DNA of 64,000 nt from Mesocentrotus franciscanus (taxonomy: Eukaryota > Echinodermata > Echinoidea > Camarodonta > Strongylocentrotidae). The stretch lies in the NCBI GenBank assembly GCA_037976565.1, contig CP137672.1, positions 20,670,335 through 20,734,334 on the forward strand, read 5' to 3'. This document shows, in pieces, positions 23,646 to 35,465 of this stretch; the first letter of the stretch is position 1; the number at the start of each line of letters is the position of its first letter. The notes beneath the pieces are model-generated. The model saw only the letters and a program-made list of their open reading frames with translations, did no database searches and was not told the origin of the DNA. Position numbers and translations under genes: made by a program.

Positions 23646-24836
23646 GGAATAATGAAAGGAGATGCAAATTATGAATAAATTATGTGCTGCTCTGTATTCT
23701 TAATGCAATTGAGGTAAATTGTCAAGCTTTAATGAATCATTGAGTTGCAGTTCTACTCACAGTAAATGTGTATGTGGTATTAAGACATTGTATATCAATT
23801 TTGAGAATTTCAAAGAAATTTTACAAAATTGTCAAGAAATTGGAAAGGTATATTTAAAGCTATGTTGTTCTAAGTACCAATTGTGCACTTTGAAAAATAA
23901 GAGAATATCACTGAAATCATATTTCAATATGTATGTTTGGATTATGTAGTGCCCAGAATCTACTTAACAATGGTAATGTTATTGGTCACAAAATTCATCA
24001 AGATGGTATGGAATCATTGAAAAGTAGTTCTATGACACATCACAAAGGTATATACTGTACATATACATGTACCTTTGTGATGTGAAATCACAGTTTCTAT
24101 GTCGCTTGCTCAGATACCTTTTCAGATGTGTACTGGAAAAAACATAAGTGTTTTCTGGTGATTGCAAAACTGGCTGCCAACTTTTATGCCAATACTCATC
24201 TGAGGAAGATGTCTAAACTGCAGACATCAAAGGGGTAAAGCACAGGTAAATGCATTTTGGATGTGTCATCGAACTGTGTTAAGTGTTACATAATGATTCT
24301 CATGAATGATGTATTGTTGAGTGTGTATCGTGCATGATTATCCAAATAGTTTGACATTGGCAACTCATAACATTTCATGTTATGATTTCACACATCTTTA
24401 ACATAGTATTCAGTAGAGTATCTAAATGCCAGATTATATACTTTGTCCTTAGTTTTAGTGAACAGATACAGTTACTTTGTTTTTGTGCCAGTGCATAAAA
24501 ACCTTTGGTGCTAAAAAAAAGAGCAGGTGGAATTCAGGAAAAAAAGTACCATGGCAAAATTCTTTCTGGCATCTGTACTGATGAGGGTTATGAATGAAAT
24601 GCATACTTTTCAACCTCCAAAATTGTTTTGGTCATCCCAAACTAAATCCTTGGGATGTTTTAAAGATCATATTTCACTCAGTTTGGACCAAGGTTAACAA
24701 ATTCCTGCAGAGAGGCCTGGATACAATGCCTTCAAATATTGTATATTTATCTTTGCTTAAGTCGGAATCTGTTGGGACCGCAAAAAATTGTTATACAATG
24801 TACTAATGGAAAATTTGATTTGGGAAGTGTAAATAT
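23380..24836. other. SelM 3' flank / possible 3' UTR
   Basis: AATAAA occurs at 23381-23386 and again near 23675. A perfect 15-bp hairpin at 24036-24084 follows ATGA, but I could not fit it to the SECIS consensus. There is no other gene; the 70-codon frame at 24594-24806 resembles nothing I know. Confidence 0.4.
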
Positions 24837-25417
24837 CACATATTGCATAGTTTGGTTTTAAAAAAATGTTTAAAAAACGATTCGACTAAGGAAAAATTTG
24901 ACTTGTGCAACTTCAAGCTATGCAGGGTTAACTGTATGATATGCTTTTGCATTCCTTGTGACTTTTAATTCCCAACTGTTTTGATGTAATCTGTAGTTAT
25001 GCAAAGATTTGCATTTGTGTGATTTGGTTAATAAGAGAATATTTGAATGGCCAGAAAAGCAGAGTTGAGAAAGGATAATGTAGTTTATGTTTATGTGAAT
25101 TGTGTCTTATTGATTTATTAAGCAATACCGGTATGTAGAAATGACATATTACTTTGAGTGTTGTGTGCTTGATTGTTTAATTTGCTACGTGCCCAGCAGA
25201 AAGGCACTAGCAGGGATTTCCTAATACTGTAGAATGCTTTATACCTTCTCCTTCCAATGCCCTCCTGCCACACAAAATTGCGTTTCTTTGTTGAGCGTTA
25301 ATTTAGGTGCTTCAAACGTGTAGGTTGTGCCTGTTAATAAGAGACTTTGTCTGCAAATTCTTACTTTAAGTGTTGTGCTAATAATTGTCTTTATATTGAC
25401 AATGATTATACATGTAT

Positions 25418-25446
25418 CCCCCCTCTCTCTCTCTCTCTCTCTCTCT
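25418..25446. repeat. (CT)n microsatellite in copy A
   Basis: A TCTCTCTC run; the equivalent tract in copy B is at about 28804-28829 with a different length, as expected between alleles. Confidence 0.9.
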
Positions 25447-25899
25447 AGCCCTCTTTCTTTCTCTCTATTCCATTACAAGAGCTATACCATTAAGTTGAAC
25501 ATTTCAAACATTGCACAAGACTCCAATGATATCTTTATAACCTGCAATAATGATGCTAGTGGCACAAACTTTTCTCAAAAGTCGCGACTGGTTGATAGGA
25601 ACTACTTCCGCCGGGTTACTTGGATATTTTTGGATTGTCTTTATTGTTTGGAATGTATTATTTTTATTGTAGTAGATAATGTTAACAATTATTTCTCATG
25701 CCAATGTTCATGTATATAATTTGAATGATATAAATATTCTAAATTTACAGTACTTGTTCTGCTTTCTTGATTTTTGTCGAAGTGGCTTTGATGATGATAG
25801 GTCACACCGACGAGACGGACACCAGACTGACAACAGACAATTTGGTCTGTTTGAAGTTGGTGTAGACTTGGTTTCATGTGTGGAGTGACCTCTTCAACC

Positions 25900-25982
25900 T
25901 CACATACAGACACACAAACACACGCACACAAACCACACACACACACTCTCTCTCTCACACACACACAAACACACGCACACGC
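25900..25982. repeat. (AC)n/(CACA)n microsatellite in copy A
   Basis: An ACACACAC-rich stretch with a short CTCTCT island; a length variant of it is at about 29289-29362 in copy B. Confidence 0.9.
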
Positions 25983-26365
25983 CCCACCAATCTTGTTCCT
26001 CTTTTGGGTTAGACTACTTTTGCCCTATATCCCATCTCTATCCTTGATTCTCCCCTTTATACTAAACCCTTCCTCTCACTTCCTATCTGCTATGTCTCCC
26101 TTCCCATCTTCCATCCCGCTCACACACTGTGTTTTTCTTGAAGTTCTGGCTCCTTCCTCTTTCATTCCATCTCTCCACCTCTCCTTCCCTCCCCCACCTC
26201 CCCCTCTCTCTCTCTCTCTCTCCCTCTATCTCTCTTTTCCACCCCTTCTCTCCCTGCTTACCCCTCCGCTAATTCATCTAATCAAATGTCTTTATTGTTG
26301 ATAATATTTTTCACACCTCTCCCCCATGGACATCTTTATTGAAATTGTCTGACATGAGCCCCAAA

Positions 26366-27725
26366 TATTTATTTATTTATTTATTTATTAAGTTTTATTT
26401 CAGTAGGGTAGTTCCATTCAAGCCAAAAAATAAATTTAATGGCCTGCTTTCCAAGGAAGCCCTACATTATACAGGTACATAAAATAACATCACATTTAAT
26501 ACAAAACAACACAAATTTAACACAGAACTACGTAATAGTATAATAATTATTGAAAAAAATTAATGGATAATCTAAACGAATACATTACAAAATTATTTGA
26601 AATAACAACAACAATAACCAGGGCCTACAGCCCATTTATTCATATCTTTAAAAAAAAAAAAAAAAAAAATCTAGCAGAAAAACAAATGAATACTAGATTT
26701 GGGGAAGAAAAAAACAACAAAAAACAACAACAAAAGACTAGATATTAAGAAAGAAAAAGAAAAGGAAAACTTATGGGAGATTAAACGAGCCCCTCCCAAT
26801 GAACGGACACAATAAGGCAGCTACAATTAATCAATTTTTATGTTTGGACTTCTATAGAGTGTGAGATAAAGATCGGCAACATATTTTAAATAGAGGCAAT
26901 GAACTACTTGACTGAATATTTAAAGGCAGTTTGTTGAAAAGATATGGACCTTGGTATAAAAACTGCGTTTACGATATTCGGTAAATACCTGGGAACAACT
27001 AATTTACTATTCTTTGCATACCTGGTATATATTATTGGCCTTATTAATAACAAACGATCAAGATATTCGGGTGCTTGGCTATTCAATATTTTAAAACCAT
27101 AATGCAAAATTGATACTTTATTCTTTCTTCAATTGTTTGCCACTTTAAACTCAATAAAAATGGTTCTAACCGTTGTTCTATTAGACATATTAAATATCAT
27201 TCTTATAAACTTATTTTGAAATCTTTGTAATCGATCTATAACTATTTTAGAACGCAATCCCCATATTATACAGCAATAGTCAATGTGTGGCAAAATGAGA
27301 GAATAATATAATTTGATCATGTTTTTACGGGAGATATACTGTTTAACTCTACGAATGGATCCTATTGCTCGAGTAATTTTATTCACAGTGTTTTTTACAT
27401 GCATCGACAAATTAAGTTTTGTGTCCAAGGTAACTCCTAAGTATTTGAAATGTTTAACAAACTCTATTCTTTCGTTTTTAAAATATATATTCAACACCTG
27501 TTTGCATGATTTATTCTTGGGACCAAATATCATCACCTTTGTTTTATCTGTATTTAACATAAGTTTGTTTAAGTCTATCCAAGTTGAAATTAGATCACAT
27601 TGATTTTGAAGCTTACTTTCTAAGTCATTTACTTCCTTACTTTTACAGAATATAGCAGTGTCATCTGCATATAGTGAAATTTTAAAATCATTTGATACTC
27701 TAACATTACATAAATCATTAATATA
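26366..27725 (-). mobile_element. LINE 3' part, copy A (cut by the gap)
   Basis: On the minus strand the visible part begins in the reverse transcriptase palm/thumb region (MLNTDKTKVMIFGPKNK, FKYLGVTLDTKL, RFQNKFIRMIFNMSNRTT). It continues through a C-terminal domain ending at 26904, then a 3' UTR and an (AAAT)n tail at about 26366-26390. It preserves the C-terminus that copy B lacks. One frameshift lies near 27129, and the 5' part is hidden by Ns. Confidence 0.85.
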
Positions 27726-28225
27726 NNNNNNNNNNNNNNNNNNNNNNNNNNNNNNNNNNNNNNNNNNNNNNNNNNNNNNNNNNNNNNNNNNNNNNNNNNN
27801 NNNNNNNNNNNNNNNNNNNNNNNNNNNNNNNNNNNNNNNNNNNNNNNNNNNNNNNNNNNNNNNNNNNNNNNNNNNNNNNNNNNNNNNNNNNNNNNNNNNN
27901 NNNNNNNNNNNNNNNNNNNNNNNNNNNNNNNNNNNNNNNNNNNNNNNNNNNNNNNNNNNNNNNNNNNNNNNNNNNNNNNNNNNNNNNNNNNNNNNNNNNN
28001 NNNNNNNNNNNNNNNNNNNNNNNNNNNNNNNNNNNNNNNNNNNNNNNNNNNNNNNNNNNNNNNNNNNNNNNNNNNNNNNNNNNNNNNNNNNNNNNNNNNN
28101 NNNNNNNNNNNNNNNNNNNNNNNNNNNNNNNNNNNNNNNNNNNNNNNNNNNNNNNNNNNNNNNNNNNNNNNNNNNNNNNNNNNNNNNNNNNNNNNNNNNN
28201 NNNNNNNNNNNNNNNNNNNNNNNNN
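27726..28225. other. assembly gap, exactly 500 N
   Basis: A run of 500 unknown bases; the round number suggests a placeholder gap of unknown true length. Frames reported across it are meaningless. Confidence 0.99.
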
Positions 28226-29567
28226 CACATATTGCATAGTTTGGTTTTAAAAAATGTTTAAAAACGATTCGACTAAGGAAAAATTTGACTTGTGCAACTT
28301 CAAGCTATGCAGGGTTAACTGTATGATATGCTTTGCATTCCTTGTGACTTTTAATTCCCAACTGTTTTGATGTAATCTGTAGTTATGCAAAGATTTGCAT
28401 TTGTGTGATTTGGTTAATAAGAGAATATTTGAATGGCCAGAAAAGCAGAGTTGAGAAAGGATAATGTAGTTTATGTTTATGTGAATTGTGTCTTATTGAT
28501 TTATTAAGCAATACCGGTATGTAGAAATGACATATTACTTTGAGTGTTGTGTGCTTGATTGTTTAATTTGCTACGTGCCCAGCAGAAAGGCACTAGCAGG
28601 GATTTCCTAATACTGTAGAATGCTTTATACCTTCTCCTTCCAATGCCCTCCTGCCACACAAAATTGCGTTTCTTTGTTGAGCGTTAATTTAGGTGCTTCA
28701 AACGTGTAGGTTGTGCCTGTTAATAAGAGACTTTGTCTGCAAATTCTTACTTTAAGTGTTGTGCTAATAATTGTCTTTATATTGACAATGATTATACATG
28801 TATCCTCTCTCTCTCTCTCTCTCTCTCTAGCCCTCTTTCTTTCTCTCTATTCCATTACAAGAGCTATACCATTAAGTTGAACATTTCAAACATTGCACAA
28901 GACTCCAATGATATCTTTATAACCTGCAATAATGATGCTAGTGGCACAAACTTTTCTCAAAAGTCGCGACTGGTTGATAGGAACTACTTCCGCCGGGTTA
29001 CTTGGATATTTTTGGATTGTCTTTATTGTTTGGAATGTATTTATTTTATTGTAGTAGATAATGTTAACAATTATTTCTCATGCCAATGTTCATGTATATA
29101 ATTTGAATGATATAAATATTCTAAATTTACAGTACTTGTTCTGCTTTCTTGATTTTTGTCGAAGTGGCTTTGATGATGATAGGTCACACCGACGAGACGG
29201 ACACCAGACTGACAACAGACAATTTGGTCTGTTTGAAGTTGGTGTAGACTTGGTTTCATGTGTGGAGTGACCTCTTCAACCTCACATACAGAACACACAC
29301 ACACGCACACAAACCACACACACACACTCTCTCTCTCACACACACACAAACACACGCACACGCCCCACCAATCTTGTTCCTCTTTTTGGGTTAGACTACT
29401 TTTGCCCTATATCCCATCTCTATCCTTGATTCTCCCCTTTATACTAAACCCTTCCTCTCACTTCCTATCGGCTATGTCTCCTTCCCATCTTCCATCCCGC
29501 TCACACACTGTGTTTTTCTTGAAGTTCTGGCTCCTTCCTCTTTCATTCCATCTCTCCACCTCCCTCC

Positions 29568-29598
<31 letters not shown>

Positions 29599-30783
29599 CC
29601 TCTATCTCTCTTTTCCACCCCTTCTCTCCCTGCTTACCCCCTCCGCTAATTCATCTAATCAAATGTCTTTATTGTTGATAATATTTTTCACACCTCTCCC
29701 CTATGGACATCTTTATTGAAATTGTCTGACATGAGCCCCAAATATTTATTTATTTATTTATTTATTAAGTTTTATTTCAGTAGGGTAGTTCCATTCAAGC
29801 CAAAAAATAAATTTAATGGCCTGCTTTCCAAGGAAGCCCTACATTATACAGGTGCATAAAATAACATCACATTTAATACAAAACAACACAAATTTAACAC
29901 AGAACTACGTAATAGTATAATAATTATTGAAAAAAATTAATGGATAATCTAAACGAATACATTACAAAATTATTTGAAATAACAACGACAATAACCAGGG
30001 CCTACAGCCCATTTATTCATATCTTTTAAAAATTAAAAAAAAAACAAATCTAGCAGAAAAACAAATGAATACTAGATTTGGGGAAGAAAAAACAAACAAA
30101 AAACAACAAAAAAAAAACTAGATATTAAGAAAGAAAAAGAAAAGGGAAAAAAAAACTTATGGGAGATTAAACGAGCCCTTTCTTTCTTCAATTGTTTGCC
30201 ACTTTAAACTCAATAAAAATGGTCTAACCGTTGTTCTATTAGACAGATTAAATATCATTCTTATAAACTTATTTTGAAATCTTTGTAATCGATCTATAAC
30301 TGTTTTAGAACGCAATCCCCATATTATACAGCAATAGTCAATGTGTGGCAAAATGAGAGAATAATATAATTTGATCATGTTTTTACGGGAGATATACTGT
30401 TTAACTCTACGAATGGATCCTATTGCTCGAGTAATTTTATTCACAGTGTTTTTTACATGCATCGACAAATTAAGTTTTGTGTCCAAGGTAACTCCTAAGT
30501 ATTTGAAATGTTTAACAAACTCTATTCTTTCGTTTTTAAAATATATATTCAACACCTGTTTGCATGATATCTTCTTGGGACCAAATATCATCACCTTTGT
30601 TTTATCTGTATTTAACATAAGTTTGTTTAAGTCTATCCAAGTTGAAATTAGATCACATTGATTTTGAAGCTTACTTTTTAAGTCATTTAATTCCTTACTT
30701 TTACAGAATATAGCAGTGTCATCTGCATATAGTGAAATTTTAAAATCATTTGATACTCTAACATTACATAAATCATTAATATA
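28226..30783. repeat. duplicated segment, copy B (after the N gap)
   Basis: Repeats 24837-27725 from CACATATTGCATAGTTTGG onward. The two microsatellites differ in length and the ~330-bp LINE C-terminal part is missing. Both copies would be explained by two haplotypes placed in series. Confidence 0.95.
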
Positions 30784-31410
30784 CAAGCAAAAAATTAAGG
30801 GCCCCAAAGTTGACCCTTGTGGGACACCTGATTTGACTGTTAACAAATTGCTATTTACTCCATTTATAGACACAAAATGGTTTCTATTCGTAAGATACTC
30901 ATTAAACCATAATAACTCATTTGATAAAATGCCATAATATTTCAATTTTTGAATTATAAGTGAATGCGGTATGAGATCGAACGCTTTTCTTAAATCTAAA
31001 AACACGCCACCAGATATAAAACCATCAGTTTGATTTTTCAACAAATATTCAGAAATGTCACATAAACATGTAGTAGTCGAATGAAATTTTCTGTAACCAG
31101 ATTGGGATTTCTCAAGCAAAGAATTTTCAGACAAATAGGAGTATAATTGTTTATGTACTAGTTTTTCTAAAATCTTCGAAATAATTGGGAGAATTGATAT
31201 TGGTCTATAATTGTTTAGGTCTGTTTTACATTTACCTTTATGTAGAGGTATTATTTTAGCAATTTTAAATTCCTTTGGTATTTGACTTTGGCTAAGAGAC
31301 ATATTGAAAAGATTACATAATGGTTCAGCAATAATATTTGCAGATAACTTAAGTAAACTTGGATTTAAACAAGCAACACCAGATGATTTTCCAACTTGAA
31401 TATTTTTCAA
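30157..31410 (-). pseudogene. LINE reverse transcriptase domain
   Basis: A 417-codon frame with the full RT palm: PLHKGKCKTDLNNYRPISIL, FLDLRKAFDL, GVPQGSTLGPLIFCLYINDL, YADDTAIF and FKYLGVTLD. The chain ends in a non-native KGSFNLP at a ~330-bp deletion; the missing C-terminus can be seen in copy A. Confidence 0.92.
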
Positions 31411-32436
31411 TTCTTTTTTACATGATCTATTTCAATCTCTTTGAAACAAAAAACAGATGATACTTCTTTAAATGTATTCATGCTATTCAGATCCACGTCC
31501 TCAACGGGAGGAACCATTTTATATACATCATGAAATGTGTTATTGAATGCATTTGCCAAGTCTTCTTGATTTTTATTAATTTGTCCATCTATTAGAGTGT
31601 CAAAACTGTTACTGCATTTGTTTCCTGGAATCAACTCTTTTAAAACTTTCCAAGTTTTTTTCATATCGTTACTTGTTTTATCCAAAGTGTCATTATAGTA
31701 TTTCTTTTTCAATTTTTTATTAAGATTGTTAGCCCTGTTTCTGTACTTTTTAAATTCATTCCAAAAACTGATATTTTTCGTAACATCAAATTTTCTTTTG
31801 TTATAATCACGTTCTCTTGAAATTTCAAGATATTCTTCTGTTATCCAAGCTGCTCCTTTTGATTTTCTTCTCACTGATACTATTGGCGCATGTTTATCAC
31901 ATACGCGATTAAAAAAATACTTAAAGCTTTCCCAGAACTCATCGATATTATCATTGTTTAAACTATTCCAATCAGTATTTTGTAAATCTCGAAAAAACAG
32001 TTCTTCATCAAAATTTCTAAATGACCTGAATGTACTTATAACAGGAACAGTTTTGATATTTAAAGGTTTTAGTATAACATACACAAGTGAATGGTCACTT
32101 AGACCGATTGACTGAACACCTGAGGTCAATGAACCTAAACAGTTTGAAACCAAAACAAGGTCGATTAAAGTACTGCTAAATGGGGTTATACGAGTAGGAG
32201 ATTGTATCAGCTGCGACATATCATACACATCACAAATTTCTTTAACTTTGTCTGAAAGGTTGTTTTCAGTAAGCATGTTGCAATTGAAATCACCCATAAC
32301 TATTATGTTATTTGAAAATAAAGATACTCTTTGTACTTGGTCTTCGAAAAGACTAAGAGCTGACACGTTTCCTTCAGGCTTTCTGTAAAAAATAGCAATT
32401 AAATAGGGTGAATGACTACTTTGTTTCAGTTCAATC
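31407..32436 (-). pseudogene. LINE ORF, endonuclease C-terminal part and linker
   Basis: Begins after the MITE with LIAIFYRKPEGN and contains VMGDFNCNML, TLIDLVLVSN and GLSDHSLVYV (catalytic Asp/Asn and Ser-Asp-His of the APE-like fold). A basic linker (KGAAWITEEYLEISRERDYN) follows. It stops at a frameshift near 31408 in a run of six A that separates it from the reverse transcriptase. Confidence 0.88.
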
Positions 32437-32799
32437 CAGTGGCGGATCCAGGGGCCAGGGCCCGGGCCCTCCCTAGAAAAAAACAGGTAAAAACACCCTT
32501 TTTGAAAAAAGAAGTTGGGCCCCTCCTGGCGCCCAAGGGGTGGCGGTAAAAAAATAACCCTTCCCGTAGGAAAATTTTTTCGGGTGCCAAAAAAAATTGT
32601 GCTCACTACCCTGGCGCCTGGGGGTGGTGGTGGAAGAAAAATTACCCTTCCCGGAGGGAAAAATTTTTTTCGGGTGCCAAAATTTTTTTTTGCTCACTAC
32701 CCCCCACTGAGCGAAAAATCGACCGGCACGATTTTCAAATTTTCGCACGAAGTGGGCCCCTTTAGGCCCCTCCCTTGCCGCCGGCTGGATCCGCCCCTG
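32437..32799. mobile_element. hAT-type MITE (363 bp) in the LINE endonuclease
   Basis: The ends CAGTGGCGGATCCAG and CTGGATCCGCCCCTG are inverted repeats. The flanks carry a perfect 8-bp duplication GTTCAATC (32429-32436 and 32800-32807). CAGNGGCG ends and 8-bp duplications are hallmarks of hAT elements. It is non-coding and is the same family as 45422, 46592, 48255 and 38310. Confidence 0.93.
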
Positions 32800-32806
32800 G
32801 TTCAAT

Positions 32807-33376
32807 CCACATACATTCCACAGAGTCACTCTCTAAGTCAAAGCGTCTAATATAATGTAAACCCTTTAATATGTAACAACCAACTCCTCCACCATGAGAA
32901 GCTCTATCTTTTCTTTCAAAATTGTAGTTGGGTATATTCATTGAACTTGAGCAAGTAAATTCATTCAACCATGTCTCGGATATTGACAAAATATCATATG
33001 GATACATTTTAAGAAAAAGTTCGACATGGTCTTTTTTCTTATTCAAGCTCCTAACATTCAGGTGGCTTAATTTGAGACCCTTTTGAGACGGAAAATTAAA
33101 AGATTTAGCATTAGATGCATGTAATTCACAAAATGTTTTATCCAAATTATATTTTGTTGGTTCAGCATATGGAATATCTGACTTATAAAAAGGCAATTGC
33201 TCAAAAATACATTTAGGACATTGCCAATTAACGAACTGTTCATCTAGAGAGTCATAAGATTGTTTTGATATGTTTGCACATTTAGCATGAATCCAATTCG
33301 TACATTTCGGGCATAGTAGTCCACGTTGATTACATTTTACTGCTTTCTCACAACAGACGCATGGAAACTCAACCAT
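32807..33376 (-). pseudogene. LINE ORF, PHD finger and N-terminal endonuclease part
   Basis: About 190 codons from MVEFPCVCCEKAV. Cysteines 6, 9, 22 and 25 with a following His-x2-Cys and a CPKC pair form a PHD-type zinc finger (residues ~6-60). The endonuclease start LSHLNVRSLNKKKDHVELFL follows at ~105. The frame runs into the hAT MITE after DSVECMWIE. A neighbouring frame carries on past the MITE with LKQSSHSPYLIAIFYRKPEG. Confidence 0.85.
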
Positions 33377-33380
33377 TGTG

Positions 33381-34451
33381 AATTATTAGATACCCGTAAT
33401 AGGTCTCGATATAATTATGTTCTTATCTATAGTTTCTCTAGTTCATCGATGGTGCGGATGAGTCGTATCATGTTCTTTCCGTCACCTGTTGTCGGCAACT
33501 CAATATATATTAAAAATATATAAATCAATAAATCATGAGCGGTTCTAGAAGAATTTTGGGGGCTAAGGGTCCTTTCATTCAGTTGCTACATGTGATAGCA
33601 TTTTCCTTGGTTGGGAGGGGGGGTTGATCCCCCATGCCACCCTCTAGAACCGCTACTGATGTAAAAGTGTCAATGTCTCCGTCTAGCTATATTTCAAACC
33701 ATTCACAAGCCTTTCCGAGGAATGAGCTAAAGAAGAAGAAAAAAAAGAGATGTAAAACACACGGTATTAATGAAATGCATCAAAACGGACAAAAAAGTCC
33801 AGCGTTGTCTTCAGAGACCTTTTTAAATTTCCTTTGGTAAATGAGCCTTGAAAACTGCAACTTTATATTAAAAGTTATCATATTGTCGAACATTATTGCC
33901 GTCAAGAATGTTTCTCTTCCGATCGGTTAAGATTTTTATGTAGCTATTTATTTGTATAATACTTCAAAATTAATGTTTCACAGCATTGACATCATAATGA
34001 AAATACAGTGGCGGGTCCTTTGAATAGGCCTATGCTATGAAAAAGAGGAGATGCGCTAACTTTATACGTACGAGGAATGAAAATGATATCCCTCCCTCAA
34101 CAACAACAAAAAAGTATCTTCCATGAATTTCATATTTTTTCTTGCTAAAAATAAAGATTATTCCTAAGTAAAACGAGTGCGGGACTTCCTGTGTACATAT
34201 CCGTTATACTGTTTTGTCAAAGTAGGTCCAGAGCATCTTTCTTCTCCCCAATTTTATCATTATTCATTCTGCTGTTTACACAGGAGTATAGGCGTTAGGC
34301 ATAGCTAGTTTTCATCCGACCCCACCTTCTGAAATAATTATGAATAAAAAATGAACGGTGGTAGGCCTATCTGTGATAGAGAAAGAGAGAGCGAGAGACA
34401 GAGAGGGAGAGAGGGAGAGAAAGAATGAGAGAATATGGGAGAGAGGGGGCG

Positions 34452-34487
<36 letters not shown>

Positions 34488-35440
34488 CCTTTTTTAAAGC
34501 ATTTTTTCTTCAGTAGCTATGCTTTTCATACTATACATTCAAATGAGCTATAACAATGGCAAATATGATACCAAAGGTAAGAACTCAGCTATTAGTTTTG
34601 AAAATTGTGCATTAAAAAAACTCTCAACCCTTTGAACATTTATCACAAAGGTCTATATTGTATATCTCTTACATTCTCGCAAGTGTGAAAAGGTTGTCAG
34701 AGACTCAGTCTGGAAGATCTCTATCATTGAAATTTCTACACCTAAACTTATGAAACTGGCTAGAAAAATAAAGAAAATAATGCAGAGACTGAACAAAATA
34801 AATGCATTAATAGAGGGCTAGCTAACTCCCCTTGTGACCTTGACTTTTGACCCTTGTAAGTAACAGAATTCGGGCCTCTTTAATCTTTTAGCTTGGTTAG
34901 GTCTACTCATGAGTAATAGTTTTCAAGAGGCCATGGCCCATTAAGATATTCATTTTTTTGTTATTCATCACTGTAATGGAGAGGGGAAATACGCTGAAAA
35001 GAGGCTTAGCCATGTGCTTTAGTTATAAAAGCTTAGTCAAGAAACATTACGGGACATATCTGTAGAACTCCCCGGGCGGGGGTTGTACCTTTTAGCTTAA
35101 CGATCTCACGAGGAAAGAACCACACTATCAAACAATAAAATTGTATAATTAATATCAATAATTTAATATAGATAATCAACACAATTATCAAGGGTCGTAT
35201 AATCAAATGTCTCGGGAGCGAACAACTCCCTCAGACGGATAATAATTTACATAAGAATAGCAGTGATCACAAACCGAATCGTCTCGAGGGCGTATAAAAC
35301 ACCCCGGAGGTTAATCTCCGTCACAGTTATAAAATGACTACACAAATATAATCAATCATATAAAAACAACAAATGTCAATCAAGTACATTTAAAAGAAGG
35401 ATCGTTAATTAGTTCAGCAAAGCGTTCAAGAATAAGAAAT
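33381..35440. other. intergenic; possible LINE 5' UTR, small MITE, AG microsatellite
   Basis: The first ~150 bp may be the LINE 5' UTR. A small element at about 33537-33656 (GAGCGGTTCTAGAA ... TTCTAGAACCGCTACTG) looks like a diverged hAT MITE without a clear duplication. (AG)n runs from about 34376 to 34485. No gene is recognised. Confidence 0.45.
34376..34485. repeat. (AG)n microsatellite
   Basis: AGAGAGAG-rich, with one long pure run at about 34455-34485. Confidence 0.9.
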
Positions 35441-35465
35441 TATAATCAAACCAAATCAGCATTGA

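Larger units (their letters stand above)
24837..27725. repeat. duplicated segment, copy A (before the N gap)
   Basis: Near-identical to 28226-30783 in the same order and orientation, with scattered SNPs and small indels in simple repeats. Copy A has about 330 bp (near 26793-27121) absent from copy B. It is cut by the N run. Confidence 0.95.
29742..33380 (-). mobile_element. nearly complete LINE (PHD finger - endonuclease - reverse transcriptase)
   Basis: The element runs on the minus strand from a start codon at 33376 to an (AAAT)n tail at about 29742-29765. The N-terminus is a PHD-like zinc finger (FPCVCCEKAV, CPKCTNWIHAKC, WQCPKC). An APE-type endonuclease follows (LSHLNVRSLN, SISETWLNE, VMGDFNCN, GLSDHSLV), then a reverse transcriptase (NNYRPISILPIISKILEK, FLDLRKAFDLIPH, GVPQGSTLGPL, YADDTAIF). 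The layout fits the Jockey/CR1 group. Breaks: a 363-bp hAT MITE in the endonuclease, a one-base frameshift in an A run at about 31408, and a missing C-terminal ~110 codons. It is therefore inactive. Confidence 0.92.

Noticed and set aside
24032..24088. Confident SECIS call for the hairpin
   Set aside because: The stem is perfect, but the non-Watson-Crick quartet and apical AA/CC do not fit, so it is kept only as a weak candidate.
27629..28239. Open frames of mostly unknown residues
   Set aside because: They run through 500 N bases.
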